From contig DKGG01000025.1 of assembly GCA_002453155.1 (NCBI GenBank), positions 14,335 through 78,334 on the forward strand: a DNA stretch of 64,000 bases. Reading direction: 5' to 3'. This DNA comes from Bdellovibrionaceae bacterium UBA6776 (GTDB lineage: Bacteria > Bdellovibrionota > Bdellovibrionia > Bdellovibrionales > UBA1609). The translations under genes and the position numbers were made by a program. This document shows, piece after piece, positions 7,797 through 16,217 of the stretch (position 1 is its first letter; the number at the start of each line of letters is the position of its first letter). Below the pieces are notes generated by a model, which saw only the letters and a program-made list of their open reading frames with translations, searched no databases and was not told where the DNA came from.

Positions 7797-7955
7797 AGCG
7801 GAGCAAAAGAGTTCTACATTAAAAAGACGCCAGCAATCTAGACGCCTATAATTTTATTGACCCCCTTACGCCCTAAGAAACGAAGCCGAAGTTTTCGGTC
7901 TCTAGAGCTACAGGGTTAGAACGAGGCGACAAACTTGAGGCATCAATTGCATCAC

Positions 7956-9422
7956 CTACACACCAATCAAGACCACGCGGCCCTGTTTGAAAACACGTAA
8001 AATGTTACCCTTCTTTTTCAAAGCACTCATCACGTGGTTCACGCTTTTCGTAGGCTTCTTGTTCACATCTAAAATCACATCCCCAGGAGTCAGACCACCC
8101 GCCGCAGCAGGGGACCCGCGGTCCACATCCACAACAATGGGATTCTTCGAAGAAATCTGTCCCAGCCCCAACCTCTTGGCAAGGCCGGGATTGTAGTCCA
8201 CAACTTCAAATCCCAAATTGTAAGGGGCAGATTTTCCAGAAGGTTGAACAGAGCGGCGATCCCGTTGATCATTGCGTGCCTGCTGTTCTCCAGAATTTTT
8301 TCCGATCTTCACTTTTAAAGTTTTCTTTTTTCCATCGCGGATCAGTTCCATATTGACCTGTTGGCCGATTTTGGTTTTTGCAACCGCCCGAGAAAGATCG
8401 CCCGGATCTTCCACTTCTTCATTATTGAATTTGGTAATCACGTCATAAGCTTTGACGCCGGCTTTGTCTGCCGCGCTTCCGTCCATCACTTGAGTGATCA
8501 AAGCACCACTTCCATCTTTTAAGCCCAGCTGCTCGGCCCACTGAGGATCCAGCTCTTGGAGTCCCACTCCAAGAAATCCTCTTCTGATCTCGCCATTTTT
8601 TTCCAACTGGGGAATCAAATCCTTCACCTGATCAATAGGGATGGCAAAACCAATTCCCTGGGCTCGCGCATCAATGGCCGTATTCACGCCCACCACAAGT
8701 CCTTGGGTATTTACGAGAGGCCCTCCGGAGTTTCCGGGGTTGATGCTTGCATCGGTCTGAATAAAAGGAAGCATGTTCAACTCTTCAATCTCACGTCCAA
8801 TGGCCGAAACAATTCCTTTCGACATCGAGTGACCATGACCATAAGGGTTTCCAAAAGCAGCCACCCATTCGCCCACTTGAAGATCTCCACTGGATCCAAG
8901 TTTTGCCACACTCAATTTTCGTTTGGTGTTGATTTTAATCAGGGCAATGTCTGTTCGCGGATCCGTTCCAATCACTTTGGCATCAAAACTTTCCTTGGAT
9001 CCTTCTTCGATGGTGACTTTGATTTCGTCGGCGTTTTCGACCACGTGGTTGTTGGTCAAAATCAATCCGTCTTCACGAATGATAAATCCCGTTCCCAAAG
9101 ACTGAGAAGGTTGAGCCTGTTGGGGCATTGGCATCATAAACTGTTCAAACAATTCAAAGATGGGATCGTTGGGCGCCATGGGACGACCCCCTCGATACAT
9201 CTGCGGACGTTTGGGAAGATAACTGGTGTTGATGTTTACAACGGCCGGATTGACTGCTTTGGCCAGTTTCACAAAAAGATCGTTCGGAAGGGGATCCCCC
9301 TCTTTGAGTTTCGGCAGAACTTGAGTTTCGGCGTGGGCACCTTTTCCAGAGAAAAAGGTAAATCCCGTCGAAAGAGCTAGGGTTGCTGCAAGAAATGGGA
9401 CAAAGAGAAATTTCAGTTTCAT
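7956..9422 (-). CDS. degP: HtrA/DegP-family periplasmic serine protease
   Basis: A 488-residue Do-type protease: signal peptide to residue 31 (AHA), a trypsin-like domain at about 50-270 and two PDZ domains. The catalytic triad is visible as H126 (TNNHVV), D158 (TDIALIKI) and S232 (GNSGGPL). Family members degrade or refold misfolded envelope proteins in the periplasm. A Gln/Arg-rich linker (QQARNDQRDRR) separates the PDZ domains. The gene follows the DUF1844 gene by 26 bases and probably shares its promoter at 9785-9814. DegP is a best-fit symbol; DegQ or MucD are alternatives. Confidence 0.92.
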   Translation of the reverse strand: MKLKFLFVPFLAATLALSTGFTFFSGKGAHAETQVLPKLKEGDPLPNDLFVKLAKAVNPAVVNINTSYLPKRPQMYRGGRPMAPNDPIFELFEQFMMPMPQQAQPSQSLGTGFIIREDGLILTNNHVVENADEIKVTIEEGSKESFDAKVIGTDPRTDIALIKINTKRKLSVAKLGSSGDLQVGEWVAAFGNPYGHGHSMSKGIVSAIGREIEELNMLPFIQTDASINPGNSGGPLVNTQGLVVGVNTAIDARAQGIGFAIPIDQVKDLIPQLEKNGEIRRGFLGVGLQELDPQWAEQLGLKDGSGALITQVMDGSAADKAGVKAYDVITKFNNEEVEDPGDLSRAVAKTKIGQQVNMELIRDGKKKTLKVKIGKNSGEQQARNDQRDRRSVQPSGKSAPYNLGFEVVDYNPGLAKRLGLGQISSKNPIVVDVDRGSPAAAGGLTPGDVILDVNKKPTKSVNHVMSALKKKGNILRVFKQGRVVLIGV

Positions 9423-9448
9423 AGGGGGAACTCCTTTCGAAAGAGGTT

Positions 9449-9712
9449 CTATTTTGAAACCTCACAAAATTTAATTTGCAAATCGGAGATCACACTTTCC
9501 AGCAAGTGCTTCTCGTCTGTTGTTAAGTTGTTTTGGGTTTTCGTTTTTAAAACATTTAAAAGATCGATGTTGAACTGAGCCATTTTTAAATCCTTCTCCA
9601 CCTTTTGTGTGTGAGGGTGAGGCTCCAATCCCAAAGCCATAATTGACGAAGAGGCCAATGAGAGGACCAAGGTTGAAAATTGCGGTTGAAAATCCTGTGA
9701 TTCGTTCGACAT
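9449..9712 (-). CDS. DUF1844 protein
   Basis: An 87-residue DUF1844 protein with the family features LVLSLASSSIMALG, NIDLLNVLKTKTQNNLTTDEKHLLE and DLQIKF. The family is common in delta-proteobacteria and related phyla and has no assigned function. It is the first gene of a two-gene unit with the HtrA protease, preceded by AAGGAG nine bases from the ATG. Confidence 0.85.
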   Translation of the reverse strand: MSNESQDFQPQFSTLVLSLASSSIMALGLEPHPHTQKVEKDLKMAQFNIDLLNVLKTKTQNNLTTDEKHLLESVISDLQIKFCEVSK

Positions 9713-9784
9713 CGTTTACTCCTTAAAGAATAGGTCACCGGAAGCCCCGTGAACGTCACTTTTAAAGTCACGGGCGTTCAAAAA

Positions 9785-9814
9785 TTACTATGGTGTCCCA
9801 ATCCAATTTGTCAA
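9785..9814 (-). promoter_or_regulatory. Sigma-70-like promoter of DUF1844-htrA
   Basis: On the minus strand a perfect TTGACA (9809-9814) is followed after 18 bases by TAGTAA (9785-9790). The -35 box overlaps the stop codon of the upstream M48-like gene. Between the promoter and DUF1844 lies a hairpin with CCCGTGA/TCACGGG arms (about 9746-9775). Confidence 0.65.
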
Positions 9815-10644
9815 ACGGGGTAGTTGCCGCGAAGTTTTAAAATTCGAGATTTAAAACTGGGCTGGAGTCTTAAAAGAGGGAGAAGGCCCAGTTTCAGCAA
9901 AGGAGAAGAAAAATACAAATGGGCAAAGGCCAAATCTCCTTCGGGAAAATGGGTTTGGTTTTGGAAATAAATCTTTTTGATCACCTGAGCGGTCAGCTCT
10001 GAAGAGATCCCAAATTTTTCCAACTCTTTATCCAATTTTAAATACTCTTCTTTCCGGCAAAACAGCCTCTGAATGACAAAGATCAGTGGCCCTGCGATCC
10101 AAAGCGTTGCCCCATGGGGGCGATTGATCCGCCGGGTCACCAACCCACTCAGTATACGGTCCACAGATGAAAGAAAAATGAAAATCAAATTAAGAAACAG
10201 ACCGAGAAAAGTCCAATTCACCACACGTCCGGATTTCAAAGCCAACGAACTCCATCCAATAAGGACTTGAAGCTCTTCAGGATTAAGATTTTTTAATGTG
10301 GCTGTGGAAAATCCCAAATGCCCTTTGTAAGGAATGCGTCCAAAAACAAAACCCTGCATCTGATCGCTCTGCCAAATGCAGACTTTTGGTGTGGGGATCT
10401 TCGCGCGTTTTGCAAACTGACGCACCTCTTCGAGAAGCCCCCAAGGATCTTCACCTTCTAAAGTCTGGTAACCCTTTGGGCAAAGGCGTCTGAGAGGAGA
10501 GTAGAGAACCAAGTAATAGTTAATGCTCAGCGCAAGAAGAAAGCCCCACGCCAATCCGGCCCGACCCGCTTGCTCCCATGCAAACGAAATCAACAACACG
10601 TTGAGAAGTGCGATTAAAAAAAAGCTTTTCCACCAGACTTTCAA
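9811..10644 (-). CDS. M48-like membrane protein lacking the HExxH zinc site
   Basis: A 277-residue protein resembling HtpX-type M48 membrane peptidases. It has two N-terminal membrane segments (about 8-25 and 28-48), a domain with GHLGFSTATLKNLNPEELQVLI, then further hydrophobic helices. The position where M48 enzymes carry HExxH reads GWSSL (130-134), so both zinc histidines and the catalytic Glu are gone. The later EEYLKLDKE segment, matching the third-ligand region, is kept. It is therefore probably a non-catalytic relative. The gene runs divergently from the moxR operon. The assignment rests on motif alignment by eye. Confidence 0.6.
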   Translation of the reverse strand: MKVWWKSFFLIALLNVLLISFAWEQAGRAGLAWGFLLALSINYYLVLYSPLRRLCPKGYQTLEGEDPWGLLEEVRQFAKRAKIPTPKVCIWQSDQMQGFVFGRIPYKGHLGFSTATLKNLNPEELQVLIGWSSLALKSGRVVNWTFLGLFLNLIFIFLSSVDRILSGLVTRRINRPHGATLWIAGPLIFVIQRLFCRKEEYLKLDKELEKFGISSELTAQVIKKIYFQNQTHFPEGDLAFAHLYFSSPLLKLGLLPLLRLQPSFKSRILKLRGNYPV

Positions 10645-10660
10645 GATTCAAACCTCGCCA

Positions 10661-10688
10661 TTGAAATTGAATGTTATTAGAATAAAAA
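10661..10688 (+). promoter_or_regulatory. Candidate promoter of the moxR-bat operon
   Basis: TTGAAA (10661-10666) and TAAAAA (10683-10688) are 16 bases apart in the AT-rich gap between the divergent M48-like and moxR genes. The -10 match is moderate. Confidence 0.35.
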
Positions 10689-10718
10689 TTTGTGAAAACG
10701 ACAAGGAGTTAACTTCAA

Positions 10719-11708
10719 GTGAATACAAACTTAGAAAGTCTCAACGAAAATGTAAAAGCTGAAAGCCAATTTGTCGAACGTATGATCACCGAAGTGTCCA
10801 AGGTGGTCGTTGGGCAAAAAGATATGCTGGAGGGCATCGTGATGGGGCTCCTGACGGGAGGCCACGTTCTCCTAGAAGGGGTGCCGGGTCTTGCAAAGAC
10901 TTTGACCATTGCCTCCGTGTCCCAAGCCATCTCTCTTGGGTTTCAGCGGATTCAGTTCACTCCGGATTTGCTTCCCACAGATTTGGTGGGAACCATGATC
11001 TTCAACCCGAAGTCCGGGGAGTTTGCGCCGAAAAAAGGCCCCATTTTCACCAACATTGTTCTTGCGGACGAGATCAACCGGGCCCCGGCAAAAGTCCAGT
11101 CGGCCCTTCTTGAAGCCATGGCAGAAAAACAGGTCACCATTGGCGACCAAACCTACAAACTTGAAAACCCGTTTTTGGTTTTGGCCACCCAAAACCCTTT
11201 GGAGCAAGAGGGAACCTATCCGCTTCCTGAAGCACAGATGGATCGCTTCATGTTTAAAATCATGGTGACCTATCCTGAAAGAACCGACGAGCTTGAAATT
11301 TTAAATCGCATGTCCAAAGACGATCATCCCGTGGTTCATAAAGTGATCACCAAAGAAGAGCTGCTTCAGGCCAAAAAACTTTGCGATCAAATTTATGTGG
11401 ACGAAAAAATTAAAAACTACATTGTGGATTTGGTGATGGCCACTCGCGCCCCAGAAAAATCTGGATTGAGCAGTCTTCAAGGCCTTCTTCAAGTGGGAGG
11501 ATCTCCTCGAGCCACCATCAGTTTGACTCGTGCCGGGAAAGCCCATGCTTTTGTTCGGGGTCGTGGTTATGTGACGGTGGAAGACATTCGTGCCATTGCA
11601 TACAATGTTCTTCGCCACCGGCTGATTTTAAGTTATGAAGCAGAAGCCGAAGGAATTGATACGGATCAAGTGATCAAAGATATTTTGGCTCAGGTAGAGG
11701 TGCCCTAA
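10719..11708 (+). CDS. moxR: MoxR-family AAA+ ATPase
   Basis: A 329-residue MoxR ATPase. Walker A is GVPGLAKT (54-61) and Walker B is VLADEINRAP. The sensor region reads LVLATQNPLEQEGTYPLPEAQMDRFMF. MoxR proteins are chaperone-like ATPases that work with VWA-domain partners, several of which follow directly here. The start is GTG, with AAGGAG 11 bases upstream. It is the first gene of a tightly packed run through BatD and Slt. Confidence 0.93.
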   Translation: MNTNLESLNENVKAESQFVERMITEVSKVVVGQKDMLEGIVMGLLTGGHVLLEGVPGLAKTLTIASVSQAISLGFQRIQFTPDLLPTDLVGTMIFNPKSGEFAPKKGPIFTNIVLADEINRAPAKVQSALLEAMAEKQVTIGDQTYKLENPFLVLATQNPLEQEGTYPLPEAQMDRFMFKIMVTYPERTDELEILNRMSKDDHPVVHKVITKEELLQAKKLCDQIYVDEKIKNYIVDLVMATRAPEKSGLSSLQGLLQVGGSPRATISLTRAGKAHAFVRGRGYVTVEDIRAIAYNVLRHRLILSYEAEAEGIDTDQVIKDILAQVEVP

Positions 11709-12584
11709 TTGTCTGTTCCAGAGCACATTCTCAAGAAAGTAAAACTCATCGAGATCAAAACTCGAAAGGTTGTGAACAACCTTTTTGTGGGAGAATACCA
11801 TTCGGCCTTTAAGGGCCAAGGGATGACCTTCTCTGAGTTTCGAGAGTATGTGCCTGGGGATGATGTTCGTAGCATTTCTTGGACTGTGACCGCGCGCACA
11901 GGAAAGCCTTACATCAAAAAGTATGATGAAGAACGGGAAATGAACGTGGTTCTTGCGGTGGATGTGAGTGGATCACAGCAGGCGGGGAGCACGGAAGACT
12001 TAAAAGGAGAAATCAGCGCCCACCTGTCTGCACTGCTTGGATTTTCGGCCGCGCAAAATAAAGATGCCGTTTGTTTGTATCTTTTTTCAGATCAACCCGA
12101 ACACTATGTGCCCGCCAAAAAGGGAAAGGGTCAGATTCATCGCTTGCTTCGGGATCTTTATTACTTTGAACCTCAGTCTAAAAAAACGTCTCTTGAAAGT
12201 TCGTTGGAATATTTGCGGGGAGTTTTAAAGAAGAAGGCGCACATTTTTTTAATCAGTGATTTTCAAGATCAGAATTTCGAAAACTCTCTTTCGCGCCTCA
12301 GTCGAAAACACGACGTGGTTGCAGTTTGGATTGTGGATCCTTTTGAGGTCAAAATGCCAAAGATGGGACTTGTGGATTTTGAATGTCCTGAAACGGGGCA
12401 GATTCTTACAGTGGACACGTCCTCGGCCATTTTTCAAAAGGAATATCGCGCAGTTTATGAGCGTTCCTTAAAAGAGACCAAGCAAAAGTTGGTTCAGTCT
12501 CGCGTAGATTTGATCGAAGTGGACACTTCTAAAGACATCGTGATGCCGCTGTTGAAATACTTCCGCATGAGGTCGGCGCGATGA
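11709..12584 (+). CDS. DUF58 protein, VWA-like
   Basis: A 291-residue DUF58 protein. It has the diagnostic stretch FSEFREYVPGDDVRSISW followed by a VWA-like fold with a DVSGS metal-site motif near residue 86. DUF58 proteins nearly always accompany MoxR and Bat proteins and are thought to be their partners. The TTG start follows the moxR stop without a gap. The next gene overlaps its stop by four bases. Confidence 0.9.
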   Translation: MSVPEHILKKVKLIEIKTRKVVNNLFVGEYHSAFKGQGMTFSEFREYVPGDDVRSISWTVTARTGKPYIKKYDEEREMNVVLAVDVSGSQQAGSTEDLKGEISAHLSALLGFSAAQNKDAVCLYLFSDQPEHYVPAKKGKGQIHRLLRDLYYFEPQSKKTSLESSLEYLRGVLKKKAHIFLISDFQDQNFENSLSRLSRKHDVVAVWIVDPFEVKMPKMGLVDFECPETGQILTVDTSSAIFQKEYRAVYERSLKETKQKLVQSRVDLIEVDTSKDIVMPLLKYFRMRSAR

Positions 12585-13426
12585 GTGATGCCATTCTTTG
12601 GAACTGTCAGTTGGAAGACAATCAGAACCTCACTGTAGGTTCTGTCTTTCGATTGAGCTGCCAAGGAAATTTAGAGGCCAAACTGCAGGAGCCTTTGCAA
12701 CTGGTGTTGCCCAAGGAAACACCGGCCCACGCCCTGGTCTTATTGAATGCAAAAGAAGTGACCGAAAAAACACTGGTTGCAGAGTTGACCTCTTACCGTG
12801 CCGGAAAATTTGACTTTCCCTTCGTTCAATTTTCAGACGGGGAAACCACCATCGATGCCGGGAAAGTTTCCTTTGAAGTTCAATCCGTCCTTCAAAAAGA
12901 TTCCAAACCCATTGGGCCCTTTGGTCCCTTTGGATTGGATTTTCCTCAGATTTTAATATACGCGGCAATTGGTGCTGGGGCTTTTGTCCTTTTGGTTTTG
13001 AGTTTGGCTTTTTGGCGACACCGCAAAAAGAAAGCCTTAGAATCCGCTTTGGAAAGATATCACTCGCGCAAGTCGCCCTTTTTGCAGTTTGAATCCACTT
13101 TGAGAGGTCTTCTTCAACGGGCCCGTTGGAAGAAGCAAATGGATGTGGAAGAGATCAAAGAATACATTGAAGATTCAGAAGAGGCCCTTCGCGTTTATTT
13201 TTTGCGAATGTTAAAGATTCAAACCATGGATATGAGTTTGAGAGCCTTACGCAAGGAAATTACCAAACGAGAACCTTCCAGTGAAAAGAATTGGATACGT
13301 TGGATCAAAGAGTTTCGTTTGATGCGTGCGCAACCTCAAAAAGTGGATTTGCCCAGTTTGATTGAAATTTTAGACCAGTCCAGGGAATTGATTTCTAAGT
13401 TCGAAAACAAAGGGAAGGTGTCATGA
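12581..13426 (+). CDS. Bat-operon membrane protein of unknown function
   Basis: A 281-residue protein with a periplasmic-type beta-rich N-terminus, one membrane helix near residues 125-148 (LIYAAIGAGAFVLLVLSLAFW) and a basic helical cytoplasmic tail. The placement between DUF58 and BatA matches the DUF4381-like proteins of other Bat loci, but sequence similarity was not strong enough to assert this. Four-base overlaps on both sides show translational coupling, so it belongs to the same complex or pathway. Confidence 0.65.
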   Translation: MSDAILWNCQLEDNQNLTVGSVFRLSCQGNLEAKLQEPLQLVLPKETPAHALVLLNAKEVTEKTLVAELTSYRAGKFDFPFVQFSDGETTIDAGKVSFEVQSVLQKDSKPIGPFGPFGLDFPQILIYAAIGAGAFVLLVLSLAFWRHRKKKALESALERYHSRKSPFLQFESTLRGLLQRARWKKQMDVEEIKEYIEDSEEALRVYFLRMLKIQTMDMSLRALRKEITKREPSSEKNWIRWIKEFRLMRAQPQKVDLPSLIEILDQSRELISKFENKGKVS

Positions 13427-14430
13427 GTTTCGCCAGCCCCTTCTTTTTGTTTTTAATTCCCATTCTGGTGCCATTTTTTATTTGGTTTTTGCTCTTTCGG
13501 AAAAAACGGCGCCCCACAGTTTTGGCTCCTCACTTTTTTTATCTCAAGCAAGTGCGACCTACCCTAAGGGCGCAAACCGTTTGGATTCCGACCGTTTTGT
13601 TTTTGATCTCTTTGACTTTTTTGTTGGTGGCAATGGCACGACCTCAGGAAGCCACCACAAAGATTAAAAAGAATGTGGAGGGGATTGATATTATGATCGC
13701 CTTCGACATTTCAGACAGTATGTTGATTGAAGACATGCACCCAGTAAATCGCTTGGAGAGTGCAAAAGACACCATTGAAAAGTTTGTTTCTGGTCGCTCT
13801 ACGGACCGCATCGGTTTGGTGGTGTTCTCCGGTGAAAGCTACACCCGCGTTCCGTTGACCTTGGATTACCCCTTGCTCCTTGAAAGCGTAAAAGAGGTCC
13901 AGACGTCCCGAAACATCAAAATGGGAACAGCCATCGGCGTGGCTCTTGCCAATGCGGTGGCGCGGTTGAAAGATTCCACGGCAAAGAGTCGGGTCATTAT
14001 TTTTCTCACAGATGGAGAGAACAACTCCGGAACCATTGCGCCGGATACGGCTTTGGACATTGCCAAAGGTTACGGGATTAAAATCTACTCCATTGGAATT
14101 GGGAAAGACGGTCAGGCTCAACTTCCGGTTGTTCTTGAAGACGCCTTTGGTCGTAAAGTGAAGCGTTACCGACCCATGCACTCGAAAGTCAATGAAGAGC
14201 TATTGAGCCGCATGGCCAATGAAACCGGTGGAAAATTTTGGCGAGCCACCACAACAAAAGATCTCAAAGGTGTTTTTAATGCCATTGATCGATTGGAAAA
14301 ATCAAAGGTGGAAGTCAATCAGTACACAAAATACAAAGAGCTGTTTCAAGATTTCTTACGTTGGGCAGTGGTCTTCTTTTTCTTAGGTGGATTGATTCAG
14401 TGGACCGCCTATCGGAGGGTGCCGGCATGA
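13423..14430 (+). CDS. batA: BatA, VWA-domain membrane protein
   Basis: A 335-residue BatA-type protein. There are two N-terminal membrane helices (5-24 and 55-72), a VWA domain with an intact MIDAS (D95, S97, S99 in FDISDSM; LTDGENNSGT later), and a C-terminal membrane helix near 310-328. Bat proteins were named for aerotolerance in Bacteroides. In Leptospira they affect oxidative-stress phenotypes, and their biochemical role is still unclear. Overlaps of four bases join it to its neighbours. Confidence 0.9.
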   Translation: MSFASPFFLFLIPILVPFFIWFLLFRKKRRPTVLAPHFFYLKQVRPTLRAQTVWIPTVLFLISLTFLLVAMARPQEATTKIKKNVEGIDIMIAFDISDSMLIEDMHPVNRLESAKDTIEKFVSGRSTDRIGLVVFSGESYTRVPLTLDYPLLLESVKEVQTSRNIKMGTAIGVALANAVARLKDSTAKSRVIIFLTDGENNSGTIAPDTALDIAKGYGIKIYSIGIGKDGQAQLPVVLEDAFGRKVKRYRPMHSKVNEELLSRMANETGGKFWRATTTKDLKGVFNAIDRLEKSKVEVNQYTKYKELFQDFLRWAVVFFFLGGLIQWTAYRRVPA

Positions 14431-15491
14431 GTTACCGTTTCGCCAATCCGGACATTTTGAATCTGCTCTATTTGATTCCAATTCTTGTGATTTTGTCCGT
14501 GGCTCTTCGCCGTCGCATTCGAAAACAAAGCCATTCTGTTTTTTCGAAGAAGGCGTGGGCTTGGAGCACTCAGTCCTTAAAGCCCGGTGTCATCAAATGG
14601 AAATTTTTCTTTCAATTTTTGTCACTGACTTTTGTAATTTTGGCTTGGGCCCGTCCTCAGTTTGGAGAAGGTCAGCAAAAGGTCAAAAGTGAAGGTTTGG
14701 AAATTGCTCTGGTTGTGGATGTCTCTACCAGTATGCTTGCGGAAGATGCGAAACCCAGCCGTTTGGAATTGGTCAAACGAGAATTGAGACGTTTTCTGGA
14801 ATCTTTGGGTGGCGACAAAGTGGGTTTGGTGGCATTTGCAGGAAGTGCAGTGACCTTGTCGCCTTTAACTCCCGACAAGTCCGCATTGTATATGTATATC
14901 GATTCGCTTTCCACAGACGCGGTCAGCACTCAAGGAACCAGTTTTCAAAAGGCTTTGGAGCAAGCCCATCGTCTTTTGGTTCGAGGTGGTCTTGAAAACG
15001 ACGAGCAAACCCATGTGACAAAGGCTGTGGTGTTGGTTTCCGACGGAGAGGATTTTTCCAAGGAGGCCAAAGCTCAGGCAGAGAATCTAAAAAAGGATGG
15101 CATTCGGATTTTTTCACTGCTCGTGGGAACCGAAAAAGGGGCCCCCATTCCTTTGAGAGACAACTATGGAAATTTGGTGGGTTACAAAAAAGACAATCAA
15201 AACAAAGTGATTTTGTCCGAAGCCAAAGGGGAATCCTTAAAACTCATTTCAGATTTGACGGGAGGCTCTTTTAAAGCCTTGGTTTTTGGAGGCCAGGCCA
15301 TTCCTCGATTGGTCAGTGAGTTGAACCAGCTTGAAAAATCTGAATTCGAGAACATGGAGATGGTTCAATACAACGAAGTGTTCCAATACTTTTTGTTTTT
15401 TGGAGTCTTGTTCTTTTGCTGGTCTTTGATTTTGCGCGAGCGCAGGTCGGCAGGAACTTTGTGGAAGGGGAGGTTTGAGGTTCGCTTATGA
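14427..15491 (+). CDS. batB: BatB, VWA-domain membrane protein
   Basis: A 354-residue paralogue of BatA. It has N-terminal membrane helices at about 10-27 and 58-75, a VWA domain with MIDAS D98, S100, S102 (VVDVSTSM) and a C-terminal helix (FLFFGVLFFCWSLIL). The start is the ATG that overlaps the BatA stop as ATGA. An upstream in-frame ATG inside batA is less likely. BatA and BatB are thought to form a membrane complex. Confidence 0.9.
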   Translation: MSYRFANPDILNLLYLIPILVILSVALRRRIRKQSHSVFSKKAWAWSTQSLKPGVIKWKFFFQFLSLTFVILAWARPQFGEGQQKVKSEGLEIALVVDVSTSMLAEDAKPSRLELVKRELRRFLESLGGDKVGLVAFAGSAVTLSPLTPDKSALYMYIDSLSTDAVSTQGTSFQKALEQAHRLLVRGGLENDEQTHVTKAVVLVSDGEDFSKEAKAQAENLKKDGIRIFSLLVGTEKGAPIPLRDNYGNLVGYKKDNQNKVILSEAKGESLKLISDLTGGSFKALVFGGQAIPRLVSELNQLEKSEFENMEMVQYNEVFQYFLFFGVLFFCWSLILRERRSAGTLWKGRFEVRL

Positions 15492-16213
15492 AAAATCAGC
15501 TTCTATCTTTGCTACTTCCACTTGTTGTCTTTGGATCTTCAGCTTCTGCGGAAAGTGTAGAAAGTTATTTTTTATCCAAAGAAGGTTTAAAACAGCTGGA
15601 ATCAAAAAACTTTCAATCCTCCTTGGGAACTTGGGTGAAGGCCTTAGAGTCTGATCCGCTCAATCCAAAACTCCATTTAAACTTAGGAATTTCTTTGTAC
15701 GCTTTGGGGGAGTTTGAAAAGGCGGCCAAGGCCTTCCATGGAGTTCGAGGTCTGGCCAAAAACAACGAGGAACTTTTTGTTTCGCTATTTGATGAAGCTG
15801 TTGCACTGGGACAAGACAAAAAAGTGGATGAAGCTTTAAAGGTCTATCAAGAGGCTTTAAAAATTCATCCCGACTCCAAAGAGGTAAAAATCAACATCGA
15901 GCTACTGACCATGGAGCAAAGTCAGCAAGGTGGAAAAGGGTCCTCCGATCAAAAAGACCAGAACTCTCAAAATAAAGATAACAAAGAGGGCGAAGGTGAA
16001 GGAAACGGCGACAAAGACAAGCAAAAGCCTCAAGATTCCAAAGGTCAGGACCAAAAGCAAAAGAAGCCTCAGCCGAAAAAGTTTAAGAGCGAAGAATTGA
16101 CAGCCTCAGACGTGAAGAAAATTTTGGACGAGTTAAAATCCCAAGAGCAAGGCATCCGAGCCAAAGAATATGAAAAAGGTCCGAAAGAACGACCTGCGGG
16201 AAAGGATTGGTAG
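15488..16213 (+). CDS. batC: BatC-like TPR protein
   Basis: A 241-residue exported protein: signal peptide to residue 21 (SASA), two to three TPR units at about 30-140, then a highly charged Lys/Asp/Gln/Gly segment (about 150-200) and a short conserved tail (LTASDVKKILDELKSQEQGIRAK). TPRs mediate protein contacts, and this architecture is typical of BatC. Its ATG overlaps the BatB stop by four bases. Confidence 0.85.
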   Translation: MKNQLLSLLLPLVVFGSSASAESVESYFLSKEGLKQLESKNFQSSLGTWVKALESDPLNPKLHLNLGISLYALGEFEKAAKAFHGVRGLAKNNEELFVSLFDEAVALGQDKKVDEALKVYQEALKIHPDSKEVKINIELLTMEQSQQGGKGSSDQKDQNSQNKDNKEGEGEGNGDKDKQKPQDSKGQDQKQKKPQPKKFKSEELTASDVKKILDELKSQEQGIRAKEYEKGPKERPAGKDW

Positions 16214-16217
16214 CCAC

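Larger units (their letters stand above)
7036..7955. other. 0.9 kb gene-free region with three structured repeats
   Basis: No supportable reading frame lies between the HNH gene and htrA. The first 320 bases are AT-rich and presumably hold the HNH promoter. Bases 7361-7796 are filled by repeats A, B and C (listed separately). The last 150 bases contain a weak hairpin (CCGAA/TTCGG near 7890) that may end htrA transcription. Confidence 0.6.

Noticed and set aside
8556..9380. 274-codon open frame antisense to the HtrA gene
   Set aside because: Opposite a complete serine protease; no domain, no ribosome site.
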